From Bacteroides sp. (GTDB lineage: Bacteria > Bacillota > Clostridia > Lachnospirales > Lachnospiraceae): a stretch of 59,594 nucleotides of DNA. The notes beneath the pieces are model-generated. The model made no database searches, was not told the DNA's origin, and was given only the letters and a program-made list of their open reading frames with translations. The stretch covers positions 1-59,594 of the forward strand of contig JAMPBO010000018.1 of the NCBI GenBank assembly GCA_023666705.1, given 5' to 3'. Position 1 is the first letter of the stretch. Each line of letters begins with the position of its first letter. The position numbers were made by a program, and so were the translations under genes. Positions 52,545 through 59,494 of this stretch are shown in pieces.

Positions 52545-53112
52545 GTTTACCTCCCTTTAAGGAACTGACAGTACTGTTAAATACATTTGTCAGTGCGTTG
52601 ATTAATTGTGTTTCGTCATAAACCATTGAATTATTGGCAAATAAGCTTGCGTACCCGTGAACAAAAATAAACAGGGTAGAAAATAGTTCTTTTGCTTCTT
52701 CTGCAGATATATGTAATGTCTGCTGAAAAACAGAAAGAAGTGGTGCAAGTTCTTCCTGATTTAGCAGATCAGGCATGCTGTTTCCCGAAAATTCGTTGGT
52801 TTGAAACAAAAAACGAAATAAATTTTTTTCTTTAATTGCAAATGTAATATAATTCATTCCTATGGTAAGCATGGGATTTCCATAGTCTTTTTCCATGTTC
52901 ATGATATAATTGGAATGATAGTCATCCGCTTTTTTATACACAGCTTTTTTTATGTCTTCCACAGTTGCAAAATAATATAGCACAGGCTGGGTAGAACAGT
53001 TCAGGTGCTCAGATATGTTTCGGGCGGTAATTCTGTCTGCACCCTCTTTTTGCAAAATGCTGAAAGCAGAATTTAGGATCATTTCTTTTGTTATTTTTGC
53101 TTTTGGCGGCAT
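52531..53112 (-). CDS. TetR-family transcriptional regulator
   Basis: A 193-residue protein from ATG 53112 (GAAAGGAG upstream). The N-terminal HTH (ITKEMILNSAFSILQKEGADRITARNISEHLNCSTQPVLYYF) is that of TetR regulators, while the helical C-terminal domain binds an unknown ligand. It overlaps the CPBP gene by 14 bases and presumably controls it. A reading frame continues upstream through the MITE-like repeat, but that part is not gene-like. The promoter and a 38-bp palindrome lie beyond the repeat at 53348-53397. Confidence 0.9.
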   Translation of the reverse strand: MPPKAKITKEMILNSAFSILQKEGADRITARNISEHLNCSTQPVLYYFATVEDIKKAVYKKADDYHSNYIMNMEKDYGNPMLTIGMNYITFAIKEKNLFRFLFQTNEFSGNSMPDLLNQEELAPLLSVFQQTLHISAEEAKELFSTLFIFVHGYASLFANNSMVYDETQLINALTNVFNSTVSSLKGGKHEKN

Positions 53113-53140
53113 TGGTTCTCCTTTCGAAATGTAATTTTTT

Positions 53141-53347
53141 AAGTAATTGCGAAATACTGTCTTTTTAAACATTCGTTGTGCAATATAGACAATATCACCA
53201 CAAGGCACGCTTTCGCTGCTTGTCACTCGCAACGGTGCTAAGCTCGAAAAAACCTCGCTAAGCACCGGCGGCTCCAAAGCACCTTGTTTGCGATATTGTC
53301 TATATTACACAACTACTTTTTAATAATTTGACATTTCGCAATTGCCT
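53141..53347. repeat. MITE-like nested inverted repeat in the TetR leader
   Basis: About 205 bases with arms of about 55 bases, imperfect outside and exact near the inside (GCAATATAGACAATATC on the left against GATATTGTCTATATTAC on the right). The core is a GC-richer nested hairpin: CAAGGCACGCTTT / CCAAAGCACCTTG and GGTGCTAAGC / CGCTAAGCACC. It has no ORF of its own. Composition and structure fit a non-autonomous miniature element or a palindromic repeat. Confidence 0.7.
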
Positions 53348-53397
53348 AAAATATAATTTATGTTATATAACATAAATTATATTTTGCCTTTTGTCAA
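53348..53397 (-). promoter_or_regulatory. TetR promoter overlapped by a 38-bp perfect palindrome
   Basis: On the minus strand, TTGACA (53397-53392), 17 bases, -10 TATGTT (53374-53369). A perfect 38-base palindrome centred on GTTATATAAC (53348-53385) covers the -10 and start. This is a likely operator for the TetR protein. The MITE-like element lies immediately downstream, inside the transcribed leader. Confidence 0.75.
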
Positions 53398-53536
53398 GAG
53401 GAAAAGAGAGCGAAGATGCAGAGTATCATTTTTAAATGTAATTGAAAACAAAGGTTTAATATGGTAAATTTAAAATATGGATAAAAATTGTATGATTGTT
53501 TTATAATGATATGATTTTGAGAAGTAGGTGAAGTAT

Positions 53537-53779
53537 ATGAAAAACAAAAAACAGGTTGTTTTATATATCGTATTTCTTCTGACAGGTTTGTTGATGATTA
53601 TTTTGCAGGCATTTGTATTTGAAGCACCTGATGGCTTTTTGGGCTTTTTAGTATGTCTGGTCAGCGTCTGGTTGATACTCGGAAGTGTAATTAAATTATG
53701 TAAATTAAGTGGTTCGTTTCGTGATAGTACAATTGATATGTTGCTCGATATTTTGGACAATATCCTTTGGTTTAAATAA
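53537..53779 (+). CDS. Small two-TM membrane protein (80 aa)
   Basis: Start ATG 53537, five bases after AGGTGA; the GTG at 53528 overlaps that site. Two hydrophobic helices (about 7-25 and 34-51) and an amphipathic C-terminal helix (GSFRDSTIDMLLDILDNILWF). Not recognised. It is 24 bases before the second CPBP gene and probably co-transcribed. Confidence 0.6.
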   Translation: MKNKKQVVLYIVFLLTGLLMIILQAFVFEAPDGFLGFLVCLVSVWLILGSVIKLCKLSGSFRDSTIDMLLDILDNILWFK

Positions 53780-53803
53780 ATATGGCAACGGTAAGGAGAA
53801 TAC

Positions 53804-54490
53804 ATGAAAAACCGGATGAAAGACAATAAGTGGCATGTTTATATGTTTTTAGCGATGTCAGTGCTGTTTTGGGCGGTTGTATCTGATGCATGGGGTTACT
53901 CGGAACATTTTTTGACGAAGCTGCCAAATGATTGGAACAGGTACATTTATGGCTATATAAGCAGGCTGGTGTGGGGAATGCCATTTTTGTTTATTCTTTA
54001 TAAAAGAAAACAGGAACAGGTTATTCCGCTGAAACAGCTATTTGGATTTCATTTTCATTGGAACTCTTTTTTGTTGGTATTTGCCATTAGTACGATATGT
54101 GTGTTGATAAAAATGTTTTTCATGCACGGTGGCTTTTGGATTAATCCAAGCATCATTTTTCCGCAAGAGCTTTGTCATTTTTTCATTGTTGGTTTTGTGG
54201 AGGAGCTTGTGTATCGTGGGTATGGGCTGAATGCGTTGTCCAAATATATGAATGAAAGGAAAGCAAACATGATATCATGTTTATTTTTTGTAGCATTACA
54301 TATACCTGCATATCTGATTCATTGGTATTGTGATGGTATATTTTCCCTGACGGCAATGCTGACGCAAGTGGTAAGTGTTTTCATATGCGGATTACTGTTT
54401 GGCATTGTGTTTAGAAAAAGTAAATCTGTATGGGCTTCGGTAATTCTTCATTTTTGGTATGATTTTGCCGTTGTTGTTTTTATCGGTTAG
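53804..54490 (+). CDS. CPBP-family intramembrane protease, second copy
   Basis: A 228-residue membrane protein with several helices. Motifs: VEELVYRGYG (about 128-137), VALHIP (about 162-167) and LHFWYDF (about 215-221), matching the glutamate-pair, His and His/Asp active site of the CPBP family. Divergence from the first copy is large. Association with a small membrane protein is common for bacteriocin immunity or maturation loci. Substrate unknown. Confidence 0.85.
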   Translation: MKNRMKDNKWHVYMFLAMSVLFWAVVSDAWGYSEHFLTKLPNDWNRYIYGYISRLVWGMPFLFILYKRKQEQVIPLKQLFGFHFHWNSFLLVFAISTICVLIKMFFMHGGFWINPSIIFPQELCHFFIVGFVEELVYRGYGLNALSKYMNERKANMISCLFFVALHIPAYLIHWYCDGIFSLTAMLTQVVSVFICGLLFGIVFRKSKSVWASVILHFWYDFAVVVFIG

Positions 54491-54766
54491 GTTTAGGCTT
54501 GACTAATCATAAGATATGAAATATAATTATAAAAAATTTTTAGGAGGATTTTTCATGTTAAGTGTGGTTGTAATGGAGAAAATTGCAAAATAAATATTGC
54601 AGGGATGATTTTTAGCTTACGCTAGGGGTCTGTCCGTTTGTTGACAACCAAGTTGTCAGCGTTTTCGCCTTTACATGCTTAATATTGTGGTATACTTCCA
54701 TAGATAATTTTGGCGTGGCATCTGTCATGCTGTTTTTATTTAATAGAATAATCATATCAAGATTAA
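54491..54766 (+). other. Promoter and SD driving a 12-codon ORF; otherwise non-coding
   Basis: TTGACT (54499-54504), 17 bases, TATAAT (54522-54527), then TAGGAGG and ATG 54555, but the frame ends after 12 codons (MLSVVVMEKIAK, stop at 54591-54593). Nothing similar to a known gene follows. A small hairpin TGACAAC / GTTGTCA lies at about 54642-54658. The region looks like a promoter whose gene was deleted, or a leader for the methyltransferase at 54888. Confidence 0.45.
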
Positions 54767-54812
54767 AAGACCATAGTATCTGAATGAATGAGGGTAGTTG
54801 TGGTCTTTTTTG
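54767..54812 (+). terminator. Terminator-like hairpin before methyltransferase
   Basis: AAAAGACCA and TGGTCTTTT (about 54766-54774 and 54801-54809) close a long loop, followed by T's. It would end the short transcript from 54527 or act as an attenuator. Confidence 0.5.
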
Positions 54813-54887
54813 TTTTTGTAAATCACTGTTTTGGGAAAGGTGAAAATTTTATAGTCGATTGCAGAATAAATTTGGAGGAGAATAGAA

Positions 54888-55661
54888 ATGGAGCATATTA
54901 AAAAATCAATGGGAAATAAAAGGCAAGCTACAATGAGAAGTGAACGCTACAGAAACTATTTTAAGGTTCCCTTTATGATGGGACCAAACTGTTTAAGATT
55001 TTTGGATGAATTACTGGAGGAATATCCATTGCAATTATCGGCTGACAATTTTGTCTTAGATTTGGGATGTGGAAGCGGCATAACCAGCCTGTTTATTGCA
55101 AAGGAAACAGGAGCAACAGTATATGCAAATGATTTATGGATATCGGAAGAAAAAAACCGAAAGCATTTTATAGATTGGAACATGCAGGATAGGATAATTC
55201 CTGTATGTGAAGATGCTGCAAATTTGCAGTTTGATAAGGAAATGTTTGATGCAGTGATAAGCATTGATTCGTATCACTATTTTGCAGGAAAGGAAGGCTT
55301 TTTTGCTGATAATATTTTACCATATGTAAAGCATGGCGGCATTGTATTGATTGCAATTCCCGGTATCAGACACGAATATGATGGGCGGAGTAAGGAGCTG
55401 CTTACGCCATGGTTAGGAGAAGATGCCTACATGTTTCAAAGTGCTGACTTCTGGAAACGGATGATTGGAGGTCATAAAGACATAGAAGCTGTCAGGACAT
55501 GGGAGCTGTCATCCTTTGAATTGCCTTGGCAGGAATGGTTTGATACGAAGCACGAATTTGCATTGAATGATAAAAAATATTTTGAAAACTATATTAAGCC
55601 GTTCACAACCTTTGTTGGAATTATGGTTAGGAAAGCGAAAGCTGGCAATGCTTTTGAATAA
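54888..55661 (+). CDS. Class I SAM-dependent methyltransferase
   Basis: A 257-residue protein with motif I FVLDLGCGSGITSLFIA (about 55-71), an acidic loop after beta-2 (VYANDLW), and the post-motif FDAVISIDSYHYFAG. SQ-type helices GPNCLRFLDELL start the Rossmann domain. The substrate is not apparent; homologues include small-molecule and peptide methylases. TTGGAGGAG precedes the ATG. It is downstream of the hairpin at 54767 and upstream of the second type I locus. Confidence 0.88.
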   Translation: MEHIKKSMGNKRQATMRSERYRNYFKVPFMMGPNCLRFLDELLEEYPLQLSADNFVLDLGCGSGITSLFIAKETGATVYANDLWISEEKNRKHFIDWNMQDRIIPVCEDAANLQFDKEMFDAVISIDSYHYFAGKEGFFADNILPYVKHGGIVLIAIPGIRHEYDGRSKELLTPWLGEDAYMFQSADFWKRMIGGHKDIEAVRTWELSSFELPWQEWFDTKHEFALNDKKYFENYIKPFTTFVGIMVRKAKAGNAFE

Positions 55662-55704
55662 GGATGCAGGGATGTTAAAAAATGAGCGTGCCGGTTTGGT
55701 ATTC

Positions 55705-55850
55705 TTGTAGAAAAATTATTGAAAACCTATAATATCTATGTTATATTAAGCATAGAAAAGAGGAAAGCCATAGAAGCGGCTACCCTCAAATAGTGATTAG
55801 CTACATTATGCAGCCGTCAACTAGTGCGAATAGTTGGCGGCTATTTTCTT
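55705..55850 (+). ncRNA. Antisense RNA of type I toxin-antitoxin locus 2 (with promoter and terminator)
   Basis: TTGTAG (55705-55710), 17 bases, TATAAT (55728-55733); a second possible pair is TTGAAA/TATATT at 55719-55747. The RNA would start near 55740 and end at a strong hairpin, GCCGTCAACTA / TAGTTGGCGGC (55813-55823 and 55831-55841), then TATTTTCTTTT. The hairpin overlaps the stop codon of the convergent toxin gene. Confidence 0.65.
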
Positions 55851-55936
55851 TTGTCCTTGAAAATCTTATGGCAAAGACTTACAAGAGCTACAATGAATAT
55901 CCCAATTTGGATTAAATCCGCATATGTAATATACAT
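55841..55936 (-). CDS. Small hydrophobic type I toxin-like peptide (locus 2)
   Basis: A 31-codon gene: MYITYADLIQIGIFIVALVS, then LCHKIFKDKRK. A single membrane helix and a basic tail fit Fst/TxpA/holin-like toxins, and the sequence is more typical of the family than locus 1. GGAGGGTGATGCG precedes the ATG; another ATG five bases upstream is in a different frame with a nine-codon ORF. It shares its 3' end with the convergent antisense RNA. Confidence 0.8.
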   Translation of the reverse strand: MYITYADLIQIGIFIVALVSLCHKIFKDKRK

Positions 55937-56029
55937 CGCATCACCCTCCTTCCTCTTTTGAATTCCGGAGGGCTTACCCTCCGTGACGGAGAGCAGCCGC
56001 CTTTGGCTCTATGGTTTTCCCGTGCTGAT

Positions 56030-56058
56030 AATATATCATACATTACTATCGTAAACAA
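56030..56058 (-). promoter_or_regulatory. Promoter of toxin mRNA, locus 2
   Basis: On the minus strand TTGTTT (56058-56053), 17 bases, TATATT (56035-56030). The message would start near 56022 and have a leader of about 85 bases that contains a strong hairpin (CTCCGTCACGGAG near 55980-55990), a common way to delay toxin translation. Confidence 0.65.
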
Positions 56059-56170
56059 GTAACTTGTCTGCTTTGCCATTTCATTATATATCATTGCAAA
56101 CAAAAGAATAGTATGATATAAAAACAACATAGAAGCAGTTAGGATAATAAGGGAATGGAGTGATTTATCA

Positions 56171-56329
56171 ATGCTGTATTTAAGACCATATAAAAAAGAA
56201 GACGCAAAGACCATTCTTTCGTGGTGTGAGGATGAAACGGTATTTAGAAAATGGTTTGGTGAGAACTGGAAAATTTGCGAGCTGGAGCTAAAGCGGGAGG
56301 ATTACCTTTTGCACAAAGAAAAATATTAA
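56171..56329 (+). pseudogene. Truncated GNAT acetyltransferase (N-terminal 52 aa)
   Basis: MLYLRPYKKEDAKTILSWCEDETVFRKWFGENW is a typical GNAT N-terminus. The frame ends after 52 codons; the acetyl-CoA-binding motif is missing. Downstream bases do not restore it in the same frame. Likely a deletion remnant. Confidence 0.65.
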
Positions 56330-56394
56330 TGAATGGGTATTGGTAAATTTGTTTACGTCAAGCAATAATCAAGTTCAGCGTAAGGAGAACATGA

Positions 56395-56568
56395 ATGATA
56401 CAGATAAGGGTAATGACAATTTTGGATTATGACGGAATTTATGATTTATGGCTTCAGACATCGGGAATGGGGCTGAATCTGACGGACGACAGCAGGGAGG
56501 GGATTGCGAAATATTTAAAGCGTAATCCTGCGTCGTGCTTTGTTGCAGAAGATGACGGCAAAATCTAA
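56395..56568 (+). pseudogene. Second truncated GNAT acetyltransferase (57 aa)
   Basis: From ATG 56395 (TAAGGAGAA upstream) MIQIRVMTILDYDGIYDLWL...TSGMGLNLTDDSREGIAKYL...FVAEDDGKI is the first third of a GNAT enzyme. It stops just where the conserved VGxxxxGHDGRRG cofactor-binding strand should begin. Its ATG overlaps another frame at 56391. Confidence 0.7.
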
Positions 56569-56582
56569 TAAATGATTAACAT

Positions 56583-56611
56583 TTGACGATATTATAAATA
56601 TAGGGTATGAT
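56583..56611 (+). promoter_or_regulatory. Promoter of coiled-coil gene
   Basis: TTGACG (56583-56588), 17 bases, TATGAT (56606-56611). The start is near 56619, 54 bases before ATG 56673. Confidence 0.7.
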
Positions 56612-56672
56612 AGGGATTGTAGATACTTACAATTCATTTATGAATTTTCGTACGAAACAAGGAGGTGTCGGT

Positions 56673-57299
56673 ATGAAAATTGGAGAGGCAAGACAAAATT
56701 ACAATGTGTTGCTAAAATCCTACAATATGAAAAAGTGGGATATTCATCAACAGCAAATGGATTTGCAGGAGAAGATGAAGAAGGAACCTGAAAATGACAT
56801 GTACAAGGAGCAGTCTGTTATATTGCAGCTTTCTTATGATGCACTTGATGAAAAACAGAGTGAATATCAGGAGTACATGGATAAGCTTTTGGCACAGGAA
56901 AATGCCATCATTGATAAGATTGCCGCAGAGCAGCAGGGCGAAGCCATGGAGGAATATGCCAAAAATATTGGCAAGATTATGGAGGTTGCCCGCCGTATTA
57001 TGAAGGGGCATAAGGTTCCTGCACAGGACGAGAAAAAGCTTATGGAATTTGATGATAAGCTATATCAGGCGGCTAAAAACATCGGCAGTATGGTAAAGCT
57101 TAGAAAGAAAAAGGAATATGATTCCCTTTGGGATGATGAGGAAAAGAAAGAGCAGGTAGATGCCTTTGAGGAGGCAGAAGGAACTGAGGCGTTTGCAAAC
57201 GGACCGACAGAGATGTCTGTTGAAGATACGCTGGCATCTGTTGAGGGCGCAGCCTCCGTGGATGTGTCGGTTGATATTTCAGTTGATGCCGCCATATAA
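56673..57299 (+). CDS. Coiled-coil protein of unknown function
   Basis: A 208-residue protein from ATG 56673 (AAGGAGGTG upstream; the in-frame ATG at 56607 overlaps the -10). Residues about 1-150 are helical and charged with heptad-like patterns (MKIGEARQNYNVLLKSYNMKKWDIHQQ..., then EEYAKNIGKIMEVARRIMKG). The tail (about 165-208) is acidic and ends in a Val/Asp/Ser repeat (VDVSVDISVDAAI). Not recognised; it is cytoplasmic by sequence and may have a structural or regulatory role. Confidence 0.7.
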   Translation: MKIGEARQNYNVLLKSYNMKKWDIHQQQMDLQEKMKKEPENDMYKEQSVILQLSYDALDEKQSEYQEYMDKLLAQENAIIDKIAAEQQGEAMEEYAKNIGKIMEVARRIMKGHKVPAQDEKKLMEFDDKLYQAAKNIGSMVKLRKKKEYDSLWDDEEKKEQVDAFEEAEGTEAFANGPTEMSVEDTLASVEGAASVDVSVDISVDAAI

Positions 57300-57304
57300 G
57301 TAAG

Positions 57305-57376
57305 ACCGTTTGAGGACGTTGGTACATGAATTAACATTTGGGAATGGTTGTACTGGTGTCTTCAAACGGTTTTTTA
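57305..57376. terminator. Terminator, long-loop inverted repeat
   Basis: ACCGTTTGAGGAC (57305-57317) pairs with GTCTTCAAACGGT (57358-57370, one mismatch), followed by TTTTTT. It ends the coiled-coil gene and may serve the convergent gene at 57399. Confidence 0.75.
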
Positions 57377-57398
57377 TTGTATTAAGGGGCATCAACGC

Positions 57399-58094
57399 TT
57401 ACCGCATTATTTGTATTCTGTATGCCGTAGTCTGAGGTGGAATACTGAGTGTCATAAATGTGGCATGTTTTATCCTTACCCGCATTCCCGGTATAAGGGA
57501 GGAAATACCTGTTGTTCTGCCAAAAGGCGTCATGATAATGACATCAGGTGCGATATTGAACCTGATTATGGGTGACATGTTGGACTCTACAAGTACGGTT
57601 ATAAACCGGCTTGCACGATTTACAGTTACGATCCTGCCTTCGGTTATATTGTAGGAAGAAGAGCTGTTTAGCAGTTGGATTGTATAAGCCGCAGCTTGAG
57701 GCGGAATACTTCTTGTCATGACAGTGGAAAATGAGGCATTTATATTCATGCCGCGGCACAGCCTGTCTGCGGCTACGGTATTTCCCCACTGGTCAATAAT
57801 CAAAGTATTATTATCTACGATTAAGGTCACACGATTTACATTATTCACACATCTTACACATTCATCATAAGAGATTGTAACAAAGCGGGTGCCACGCTCA
57901 GAGACTATATCGTCTATCACTGCATGAAATACATTGATTACAAAATTATTGCTGGCAAATGTGTCTGACAACTGAGATATGGCGATGTCAGCAGGGGTGT
58001 CAGATAAACTTGGCATAGCAGTATCGGTTTCTATATTCGGGGCAGCCATATTGTTATTTGGATTCATTTGGCTCACAGTATTTGTGCTGTCCAT
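57399..58094 (-). CDS. Tandem-repeat protein with (R/L)SIPPQ motifs
   Basis: A 231-residue protein. The first 40 residues are Asn/Asp/Ser-rich (MDSTNTVSQMNPNNNMAAP). Two homologous units follow at about 66-137 and 147-230, each ending in MTxSIPPQxxAYxIQ and preceded by strand pairs (RVTLIVDNNTLIIDQWG / RFITVLVESNMSPIIRFN). No signal peptide or known domain. The repeat looks like a small beta-barrel. The disordered head and repeats recall spore- or cell-surface proteins; this is inference. AGGAGAACAACC lies before the ATG. Confidence 0.65.
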   Translation of the reverse strand: MDSTNTVSQMNPNNNMAAPNIETDTAMPSLSDTPADIAISQLSDTFASNNFVINVFHAVIDDIVSERGTRFVTISYDECVRCVNNVNRVTLIVDNNTLIIDQWGNTVAADRLCRGMNINASFSTVMTRSIPPQAAAYTIQLLNSSSSYNITEGRIVTVNRASRFITVLVESNMSPIIRFNIAPDVIIMTPFGRTTGISSLIPGMRVRIKHATFMTLSIPPQTTAYRIQIMR

Positions 58095-58229
58095 GGTAGG
58101 TTGTTCTCCTAAATAAAAGATTCCTTATATTATATGTGTCTATGGAAGCACAGTTACAGTATGTCTGTTGGGAAACGCACATTGTTTTTTGCTTTCGCTG
58201 GAAATTTTACTCATGATTGGAAATATATT

Positions 58230-58258
58230 TTGATTTGGATCATGCTTTGATGTATAAT
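58230..58258 (+). promoter_or_regulatory. Promoter of MotA-like gene
   Basis: TTGATT (58230-58235), 17 bases, TATAAT (58253-58258), about 42 bases before the ATG. Confidence 0.75.
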
Positions 58259-58299
58259 CGGTATGTGAATAATAAGGAAGCATGAAAGGAATCCAACAT

Positions 58300-58821
58300 A
58301 TGATAAACATAATAAAAATTATATTCCAAAATTTTGGCTTTATAGACTTTTTTATTATTGTGCTTTTTGTGGTAAATATTCTGATATTTATAAAAGTCAA
58401 GGAAAAGGCGGAGCGTATGCATAACGTCCTCTACCCAAAGGATTACAGTAAGAATTTGCCTGACAGGGTAAAAAATAATCTCCTGAAAACAGAGCAGATA
58501 GAGGAGAAGAAAATTGACATCAACGAACTTTTTTCTCTGCGGGAGCATATGAATTCGCTCTATGCATATTATACCGGAATAACCTCTATTTTTCCACTTT
58601 TGGGGATGCTTGGCACTGTGGTATCGCTCATTCCAATGGTGGATAAAATGGGAGAACAGTCAACAGGACTCTTTTTTACTGCCCTGACGTCAACATTTTG
58701 GGGAATACTGTCAGCTATCATATGTAAGATATTGGACGCAGGGATTTCACCCACCATTGAGGATGATGAGCTATATATAGAAACGGTTTATATTCCGGAT
58801 AAGGCTCATAAGGAGCGTTAG
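58300..58821 (+). CDS. MotA/TolQ/ExbB-like proton-channel family protein
   Basis: A 173-residue protein from ATG 58300 (AAAGGA nine bases upstream; the ATG at 58282 sits on its SD). One N-terminal TM (about 12-30), a cytoplasmic segment (about 31-90), and a conserved paired-TM region GITSIFPLLGMLGTVVSLIPMV...TGLFFTALTSTFWGILSAIICKI (about 94-147) typical of MotA/TolQ/ExbB. It lacks the usual partner (MotB/TolR/ExbD) beside it. Possibly a stand-alone channel of the family; role unknown. Confidence 0.8.
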   Translation: MINIIKIIFQNFGFIDFFIIVLFVVNILIFIKVKEKAERMHNVLYPKDYSKNLPDRVKNNLLKTEQIEEKKIDINELFSLREHMNSLYAYYTGITSIFPLLGMLGTVVSLIPMVDKMGEQSTGLFFTALTSTFWGILSAIICKILDAGISPTIEDDELYIETVYIPDKAHKER

Positions 58822-58856
58822 AAAATAAGCCTGTCATAAACAAAAGCTATTCAAGA

Positions 58857-58970
58857 ATGATTAGTTATTGGAATGAATTTTATAGAAATAGGGAGTACAA
58901 TTTTCACAAATATATTGGCAGAAAATTATTTAGGGAATGTCTTGGCTATGACAGGATACTTGAAAGATAA
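58857..58970 (+). other. Short ORF, possible gene fragment (37 aa)
   Basis: ATG 58857 opens a 37-codon frame rich in Arg and Tyr (SYWNEFYRNREYNFHKYIG). No SD precedes it. The amino acid pattern looks protein-like but matches nothing I recognise. Possibly a remnant linked to the nearby integrase relic. Confidence 0.3.
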
Positions 58971-59049
58971 ACCGGGATTTGTAAGTAAGTCACTCAAACT
59001 TTCCCTATTTTTAAGGTTTTGTCGTGCCTAAAACATTATATTATATATC

Positions 59050-59100
59050 GTTTTCCCTTGTTTTTGCCCTCACTGGGTATTTACAAGGGAAAACTTTTTT
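59050..59100. terminator. Terminator-like hairpin near integrase relic
   Basis: GTTTTCCCTTGT (59050-59061) pairs perfectly with ACAAGGGAAAAC (59083-59094), followed by six T. It sits just past the 3' end of the minus-strand integrase relic. Confidence 0.75.
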
Positions 59101-59108
59101 GCAAACTG

Positions 59109-59291
59109 TCAATCACTGCCCACTATCTTATCAAGAAGTTTAGCACAATTACGCTTTGCCTCCCTGTCTGCATGGGCATATACATTCATGGTAATGCTGA
59201 TGTCAGAATGCCCTAAGAGTTCCTGCACATCTTTTGGCTGTGCCCATTAGCAAGCAGCTCCTGAAAGGGAAGCCGTCACAAAAGTCTGCAT
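59109..59291 (-). pseudogene. Tyrosine recombinase (integrase) C-terminal relic
   Basis: On the minus strand one frame reads a TFVTASLSGAAC fragment, an in-frame TAA (59249-59247), then WAQPKDVQELLGHSDISI followed by TMNVYAHADREAKRN... to KIVGSD and stop. VQELLGHSDISITMNVYAH is the end of a phage/ICE integrase, including the conserved LGH and the active-site Tyr (VYAH). Upstream parts and the catalytic Arg box are missing. The in-frame stop and missing domains show decay. Confidence 0.75.
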
Positions 59292-59494
59292 TGATGAGTA
59301 ATTTTATCATTCTTTGTTATACACTATAAACAAAAGAAAATCCAGACTTTTCTCAATAATTTTTAAGCGATTGCCCTGCCGAAAATTTTAAAAATGGTTG
59401 TTTTTATTTATTAAATTAAGTATAATATTTACATTTATTATATATTAAAGTAACGTATGTTAGAATGTCATCTGGTAAGGAGAACCGAAGAGCA

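Noticed and set aside
53113-53277. N-terminal extension of the TetR protein through the inverted repeat
   Set aside because: A good ribosome site at the ATG 53112 and the standard HTH start argue for the short form; the extension is only the repeat read as protein.
55912-56214. 100-codon minus-strand frame over the toxin leader of locus 2
   Set aside because: It has no ribosome site and covers promoter and leader sequence; the toxin ORF is in another frame with a strong SD.
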